From positions 186,001 through 250,000 of the forward strand of contig JAPFBL010000377.1 in assembly GCA_026182355.1 (NCBI GenBank): a stretch of 64,000 nt of DNA. Direction: 5' to 3'. The notes beneath the pieces were generated by a model, which was not told where the DNA came from, searched no databases, and saw only the letters and a list, made by a program, of their open reading frames with translations. This stretch comes from Hermatobates lingyangjiaoensis. Taxonomy: Eukaryota > Arthropoda > Insecta > Hemiptera > Hermatobatidae. Positions 58,490-64,000 of this stretch are shown here, piece after piece (the stretch's first letter is position 1; every line of letters starts with the position of its first letter). The position numbers and the translations under genes are program-made.

Positions 58490-58738
58490 ATATTTCCGTG
58501 AAACAGAAAAAAAATTAAAGTTTATCATGAATCGGTCAGTTCTTCAGGTTCAAATTAAACTCTCATTGATAACGTTTCAGTTTTTATTTAAAACTTTTTT
58601 CAAAGGTGGAAGTATAAAATTTTGAAACAAAAAACTAAGATTACATTAGAAATTATTTTTCTTTGCAAAACTTAGTTTTTATGTTTCAAAATTGTATAAT
58701 CCTGCCTATGAAAAAGGTTTTAAACAAAAACCGAAAGA
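58490..58738. mobile_element. PLE-like palindrome, altered-core family (third copy)
   Basis: Inverted arms carry ATCGGTCAGTTC, AACTCTCATTGATAACGTTTC and the complement AAACCGAAAGATTG at 58725-58738, around TTTTGAAACA. Confidence 0.6.
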
Positions 58739-59104
58739 TTGTTTACTGTTCGATCCGAACATATATACTCCAATCCGATGAGGTTTTGTACGCTCTGTCA
58801 AACATTAACGAGTAGAAAGATAATTTTTGAAATCAATTACGACTTTTCGGGAACTTCATGGAACCCAAGAAAAGAACTGATATGCATGCATGAAAGTAAA
58901 GATAACAACAAACGAGCTCTACCAGCCACCAGCGAAGTGAAAACCCCCTTTTTAGGGAAAAGAAAAAAAATCTACACACCCTGCAACTAACAGTCAGTGT
59001 AACCCACAAGTTTAATGTTTGTATTTCAATACTTTAGCCAGTGCAGTTTTATAGCCTTAATGTTAATTTTTCCTGATGATGGTGAATGAACACCGAAACA
59101 TGTC
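58739..59104 (+). pseudogene. Possible PLE 3' coding end plus terminal repeat
   Basis: An open frame of 83 codons ends ESKDNNKRALPATSEVKTPF, LGKRKKIYTPCN and a stop at 58990, 83 bases before a well-formed hammerhead. Position and tail resemble the layout at 23888-24260, but the protein is not clearly an endonuclease. Confidence 0.35.
59073..59104 (+). ncRNA. Hammerhead ribozyme-like motif, CATG family (intact)
   Basis: CTGATGA, extra T, stem II GGUG/CACC, GAAA, palindrome ACAUGU, cleavage C. Stem I UC/GA and, across an internal loop, UUAA/UUAA. Confidence 0.75.
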
Positions 59105-59236
59105 GATAGTTAAGAATAAAGCAAATGAAAAAACCTATGTTGGACTTCTTTATGAATTGAAGAATTTTGAACTTAGGAAGTGTTTTTTTGAAGACTCGAG
59201 AAATTCAAAAAACAAATATATATATATATATATATA

Positions 59237-59380
59237 ACTTAAAATTACACAAAGCACGACAAGAAAAAAGAATAAAAAGAACAATATTACAGAATTCAAT
59301 ATTTCGAACTGTTGTTCGTCATCAGGAGTAAACTAGAAGAGAGGACGAAGTGAGAGAGATCTCACCACGGAGCGCGAAAT
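59237..59380 (-). mobile_element. PLE terminal fragment between TA repeats
   Basis: ~140 bp between (TA)n tracts, carrying a minus-strand hammerhead. Confidence 0.6.
59298..59325 (-). ncRNA. Hammerhead ribozyme-like motif, AUAU class
   Basis: CTGATGA, extra C, stem II GAAC/GUUC with loop AACA, GAAA, AUAU, cleavage U. Stem I weak. Confidence 0.6.
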
Positions 59381-62300
59381 ATATATATATTATATATACA
59401 CTGATTTTGCAGTAAACACATGATATAAACATCTCTCAAAACACGGTTTATTCCTTTTTCATGTAAATGTTTCATGGAACCTAGTCTGTAGAAATCATTT
59501 GTTTTGTTTTCTTCATAATTTCTTTTTCATTTGAATAACATAACTGAAATTTCACTATTCTCCTGAGGGTAATGTTTTTTTTCCTACTTCTAAGTATTTT
59601 TTTTTTAATCTATTCGGACATGTTAGTACATTTTTTTGCTAATTATAATTTGTTATTAAAGAATTTAATTTATTATAGTAATTATTGCTAACTCTAAAAT
59701 GTAATTATGAAATCGATTGCAAGACTGAATACATGAATATTATATTAGTGAAGAAGTTAAAAAGTGCTTTTCATTTTTTAGAGCTAATAAGGTGAAAACA
59801 TTGTTGGCAAGCATTAGCGCTGACCAAGAAAGTGCAAGAGTTTTCGCATTAAAACCCATAATGGTTTAATATTCCAGTTTATTATTGTTAGGCGGAGACG
59901 TTAATTTTTAATAAAGGGCCGGGAGGGCGATATTGGTAAAGGGCAATATTAACTATGAGAAAGCCTGATCTCTAGACCCCTTGCCTTCCATAGGTTAGAA
60001 TTCTAATAACAGCGCCTGGCATCACGTTTGTTTCTCCAGGTGGCTACAATACCCAATATCTCTACTATACATGTAAATATTTTGTCCTATAAATTTAATT
60101 CTGCCCTAGTATGGGAGTATGTTTTGAATTAAACATGCGGTGTTATGCTCTTTTTAACGATACAAAACCAGTTACTTGTTCTACCTGCTTCCATTGCATT
60201 GTCTTTCTTCGCTGCTCAATCATTCAACTTTAGATAAAACCTCAATTAATAAACTCAACGTAAAACAATAAAACAAAAACTATCGGTGACAAAAAAAAAC
60301 CTCGAAAGATCTACACTCAGTACCACAATAAATAACCCTATTACCAAACTACTAAATATGAATTTAAATTATAGATATTTGAATATTTCATACATTTTGA
60401 CTAATATAACCTAATCTATTATCAATCTCCAAATTCAATTATTTGTTCAAAAAAATAAATGTAGCATATAAAATACTGTTATTATACATTCCGATATCAT
60501 GCTTAAATTATAAGATTATAATCTTACTCATCATCTATATTTATAATTATTTGAGGCTAACACTAAAAGAGTTTGAGTTTGTTTGAGATATCACTTATAA
60601 AAAGCAACAGTAACCGCGTTAATCACACAACAGACACCCATTGTCTAGTTTTTGTTTTCTAATTTAAGTTTGTTTTGGATTTGTGTTCATAAGACCTTTG
60701 TTTGTTCTCAGTTGCAAAGGTATAAGTATTAATTACATTGACTGCAGTATTTTAATAATTTGAAATACATATTAAAATGTATATTTACAGGTGGTAATAT
60801 AAGGTGGTAAAAAAAATGTTACATGCTGATTTTAAACTCGGGCTATAATACTTAATTTCAAATTGGTTAACTTTCCATCATTTGATCACTTCTTCGATTA
60901 TAGTGGAATTAACTTTTGTTCGTGAATAAACCACTGTTATTGTTTCAAAAATGACTTCCTATAATATTAATTTAAAAAAAAAAATGAACTTTTTTTTTAG
61001 AATATATTTTCAACTTAAAATTATTTTCAAGAATTCATAATGGAATTGCAAATATTTATTATTCAATTATTACAAATAGAGGTTGACAAATCCTCCAAGA
61101 GACAAAGATGCCTTTAATGTTGTCTAGGTTAGTGTTGCAGTGTTTCTTAGAATAATGAAGAGTTATTTATTAACTGTTCTGAGACAGTAACAATTCTAAG
61201 ATATTACGAAGTACAAAACACTATTTATCTTATTTGACTCAAAACGCGAAGGAAAACCGGGGTCAGGTTTAGCATAAAGTACCGTTTTCATTGTTTATTA
61301 TGGTTCAAAACAATCTTAGTTCTTTTGTATGCAAAGAAATATATTATCTTTCAAATCTCCATCAGATCGGTTGTATTGAGGACTTAATGGGATTATCATT
61401 CATTAACAATAGACACCCAATATCTATATATCAAAAAATAGATTCAAAACACTTGAAAATGTTTAAATCAGTTAATATGTCATCATCTACAAAACCCACT
61501 CACCTTATTTCTCCAGGTGGCTGGAGAAATGTCAACAAAAAATCTAAACATCTAGTAAAAACAAATATTGCGTTATGAGGAAAAAAACAATAAATTCTTT
61601 GATAGCGAACCAATTTCATCAAAATATTGAATCTAATGCAAAACATGTCACAATGTTATTTAGGGCAGGCATGATGTGCATAGCTGAACACATAAGGACT
61701 CAGTATAAAAACTCTTTGAAACATAATATGCTTCTCAAATTATAATTTCAATTTCCAAATCACAATTTCAATGACATCAAATTATAATTAATTATAATCC
61801 CTAAATGACTTAATGAATACAATACTCATTTTATGATTATAATTTTTTTCATAACTATTACAGTTATTAAACCACTTATTGATAAGTGATAAGGTCGGCT
61901 ACTCCTCTCATTATCTCTGTTTATGTACGTTTGCTGTTATTTGCACTGTGAGTGTTCAACCCCCCAATCTATTTTCTTTTAAAGTTTCAAACCACCAGTG
62001 AGATATATTTTGAACAGTTAGTACGGATAAAACATATATAAAAATGTACTGAAACATCAGTAGTAAATAATTTCAACAAATCATTTTTTTTTTTTTTTAA
62101 ATATGGAAGGATCAACTGACAAGTTTATAGTACATACTAGTAAATGCCACTCACCTCTAGAATTACATCTATCACCCTTTCGCACTTTTAGAAACAAACA
62201 CTCCTGTTTTAGCAAAATAATTGCACAGTATAAATTAATGACGATTAACTTTTGCTTTTCAGTGTTAATTTTAAAACTTCTCTCAGAATAATATTAGCAG

Positions 62301-62604
62301 CCCCTGAGTATTATATATTAAACTGTAAACAAGTTTTAAATTTTCCTTTACAGACCCACACAGTAATGAGTGCAAAAAAACTTTGAATGATAAAAAAAAA
62401 TTTACCACAGGCTTTTCCCATGTTTACCATGATAAAATATGATAAGTTTAACGCTTATTTTAAGGAGTTTGGATATCACAATTCATGTTTAAGTTTTCTA
62501 CAACAAATCTGTAATTTGCTATAAATAATATATTTAATTGTAAATAAAATATAAATATTATTATATGTATATATGTTATATTAATTAATATATTAATATA
62601 AATT
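59381..62604. other. Intergenic or intronic stretch, nothing assigned
   Basis: AT-rich throughout. A 95-codon frame at 61291-61578 and a 62-codon frame at 62103 have background composition and no recognisable motif. TTTCTCCAGGTGGCT occurs at both ~60033 and ~61509, hinting at a dispersed repeat. Confidence 0.4.
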
Positions 62605-63058
62605 CACTGAAGGGGTTCTTGAGGATTTTGATCATAAACATACAACTTCTGATTATAAGCCGACGTTTTGCCAAAAGTTGTTTGGCATTTTCAAGGCTAA
62701 AAACAATTTATTAACAACATAAGTAAAGCAAGATAAATACATCCACGGATACCAAACAACAGAAAACAAACCAAACAAACAAAAAATGTCAGTAACAAGA
62801 AAACCACAAAAGAATCATAAAATACCTAGTGTTATTATTCATTATTTAAAGACATTTTCTTGTTACTGACATTTTTTGTTTGTTTGGTTTGTTTTCTGTT
62901 GTTTGGTATCCGTGGATGTATTTATCTTGCTTTACTTATGTCGTTAATAAATTGTTTTTAGCCTTGAAAATGCCAAACAACTTTTGGTGAAACGTCGGCT
63001 TATAATCAGGAGTCGTATGTTAATGACCAAAATCCTCAAGAAACCCTTCGGTGAATTT
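62605..63058. mobile_element. Near-perfect palindrome, PLE-like, altered-core family
   Basis: Arms of about 205 bp (62608-62812 and 62852-63055) end in GGGTTTCTTGAGGATTT-type sequence. Each arm holds AGCC/GGCU, GCCAAA/UUUGGU, GAAA and ACGUC: stems I, II and the cleavage end of a hammerhead with the core box read as TTGAAAA. It is the same family as 9951-11035. Confidence 0.75.
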
Positions 63059-63775
63059 GAAATATCAGTGGTCGAGAAGCTATATCAATATATTTATATA
63101 TAAATATTAGCAAATTGTTCAGCATAAAATAATTATTTCAGAATTAAAACTCTTTTGACTGACAATTGAACAAGTCAATAATGAAATTAAATAATTTTTG
63201 ATTAAAAATTTACAATTTTTAATAACTTATAAAATAGCAATAATTTTATTTGCCGCCTACTGGGGAGAGGAAAGTTAAATTATACAACAATTATTTTCCA
63301 TTATTTTTAAAAGCTTTCAATTCTACTTATTTTGTTTAATTTAGCTTTTAGAGATACAAAAGTGAAGAAAATTGCTCCACAAAATAAATGCTTCTGTAGG
63401 TCCTTTAGTATTAAAAGTTTTAAGGATGTATCCTCGAATAAAATATGAAACTCTTTGGAATAGAGTGCTAAAGATAGCATTTCAATGTTCAGAAGGAATA
63501 TAATAATAATAATGAAAATTGAAAATGGTTTCGATTTTGACGAAAGCTCTACAAGTTATTTTCTCTCAAAAACATTTTTTTTTCATTTATAGTTTGTGTA
63601 AATAACATTGTAGTTTGCAGACAAAATTTACTGTAGAAACTATTTGGATTAGTTTTCAACAACCTATATTATTTTTTAAGATTTTACTAAAGTTAATTGA
63701 GATTGGTTTATTTGAAAGGATGGAAAAATTGTCTACAAAAACAGAAATATATTTGTATAAATGTAAAAAATTTGT

Positions 63776-63801
63776 TATAAGGGCATGAAGATGCCCTTAT
63801 A
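63776..63801 (+). promoter_or_regulatory. Perfect hairpin overlapping a 3' splice site
   Basis: TATAAGGGCA (63776-63785) and TGCCCTTATA (63792-63801) form a perfect 10 bp stem around TGAAGA. The last stem base is the A of the AG acceptor used by the exon at 63803. Confidence 0.6.
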
Positions 63802-63802
63802 G

Positions 63803-63955
63803 TTTGGATCCAACGGTTTGTACTCACCAAGTTGGAAGGCAGACGAAAGTATCACATTGAGCGTATGGTCTGCTTTATACAATAAAGATCTCCCTGTCTA
63901 CCCCTTCACTCATGTTAAAACTTTAGGACCAAGTAACGATCAACCACGAGTGGAC
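63803..63955 (+). CDS. Internal exon of an unrecognised gene
   Basis: The exon encodes exactly 51 codons: FGSNGLYSPSWKADESITLS, VWSALYNKDLPVYPFTHVKT, LGPSNDQPRVD. It is bounded by TATAG on the left (an in-frame TAG there makes an acceptor necessary) and by GAC|GTAAGT, a consensus donor, on the right. It is symmetric (phase 0-0). Amino-acid content is clearly protein-like, with Trp, Tyr and Pro, unlike AT-rich background frames. I do not recognise the family; the W-x-x-x-(D/E)-x-(I/L)-x-L-x-V-(W/Y) shape would suit a beta-rich extracellular or lumenal segment, which is only an inference. Neighbouring exons were not found in the window. Confidence 0.65.
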
Positions 63956-64000
63956 GTAAGTAGTGACTATTGGATCAAGACAGAACGTGTTTTTTTAATT

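Noticed and set aside
61291..61578. 95-codon ORF
   Set aside because: Background composition and no recognisable motif; no matching splice sites.

Overview
The window is AT-rich nuclear DNA from an animal, most likely an arthropod and probably an insect. The evidence is short spliced exons in kilobase introns, CCTAACC-tailed retroelements, Helitron, hAT and Penelope-like element (PLE) relics, and (TA)n microsatellites. All coordinates were counted by hand; boundaries may be off by one or two bases, more at decayed repeat edges.

Layout. (1) Positions 582-14873, + strand: the 3' half of the gene for the AP-3 adaptor complex beta subunit. Nine exons have matching splice phases (542 residues plus stop). 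They cover the end of the adaptin trunk, the acidic/serine hinge with a clathrin-box-like LLDLD, and the C-terminal domain; the N-terminal half lies upstream. (2) Positions 20957-37023, - strand: a gene I do not recognise, assembled from three phase-compatible exons. Its ~587-residue product has a signal peptide, a cysteine-bearing N-terminus and a furin-type RTKR site. Its introns (~9.8 and ~4.5 kb) are full of transposons. (3) Positions 63803-63955, + strand: one internal coding exon of an unrecognised gene that continues to the right. (4) Positions 37024-63800: no convincing host gene, mostly repeats, with two clean minisatellites (66 and 43 bp units).

The most striking content is a swarm of hammerhead-ribozyme-like motifs (CTGANGA, stem II, GAAA, short palindrome, non-G at the cleavage position), about 19 with both core boxes intact, in roughly ten sequence families on both strands. 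Stems I, II and III differ in sequence between families yet still pair, which argues for real structure rather than chance. Two are physically linked to decayed PLE coding sequence: a GIY-YIG endonuclease C-terminus at 23888-24169 followed by a hammerhead and a short coding-like head, and an endonuclease tail inside a head-to-head inverted pair at 41184-42045. Two insertions have 12-13 bp target duplications, one of them inside a Helitron. In nearly every family an extra nucleotide sits between the CTGANGA box and stem II, and stem III is a loop-less palindrome, so the motifs look suited to acting as dimers.

Other mobile DNA: a tRNA-derived SINE family whose 3' tail resembles that of an I/R1-type LINE relic in the same window, a frameshifted Jockey-like LINE relic, two short hAT-like elements, a MITE and tandem repeats.
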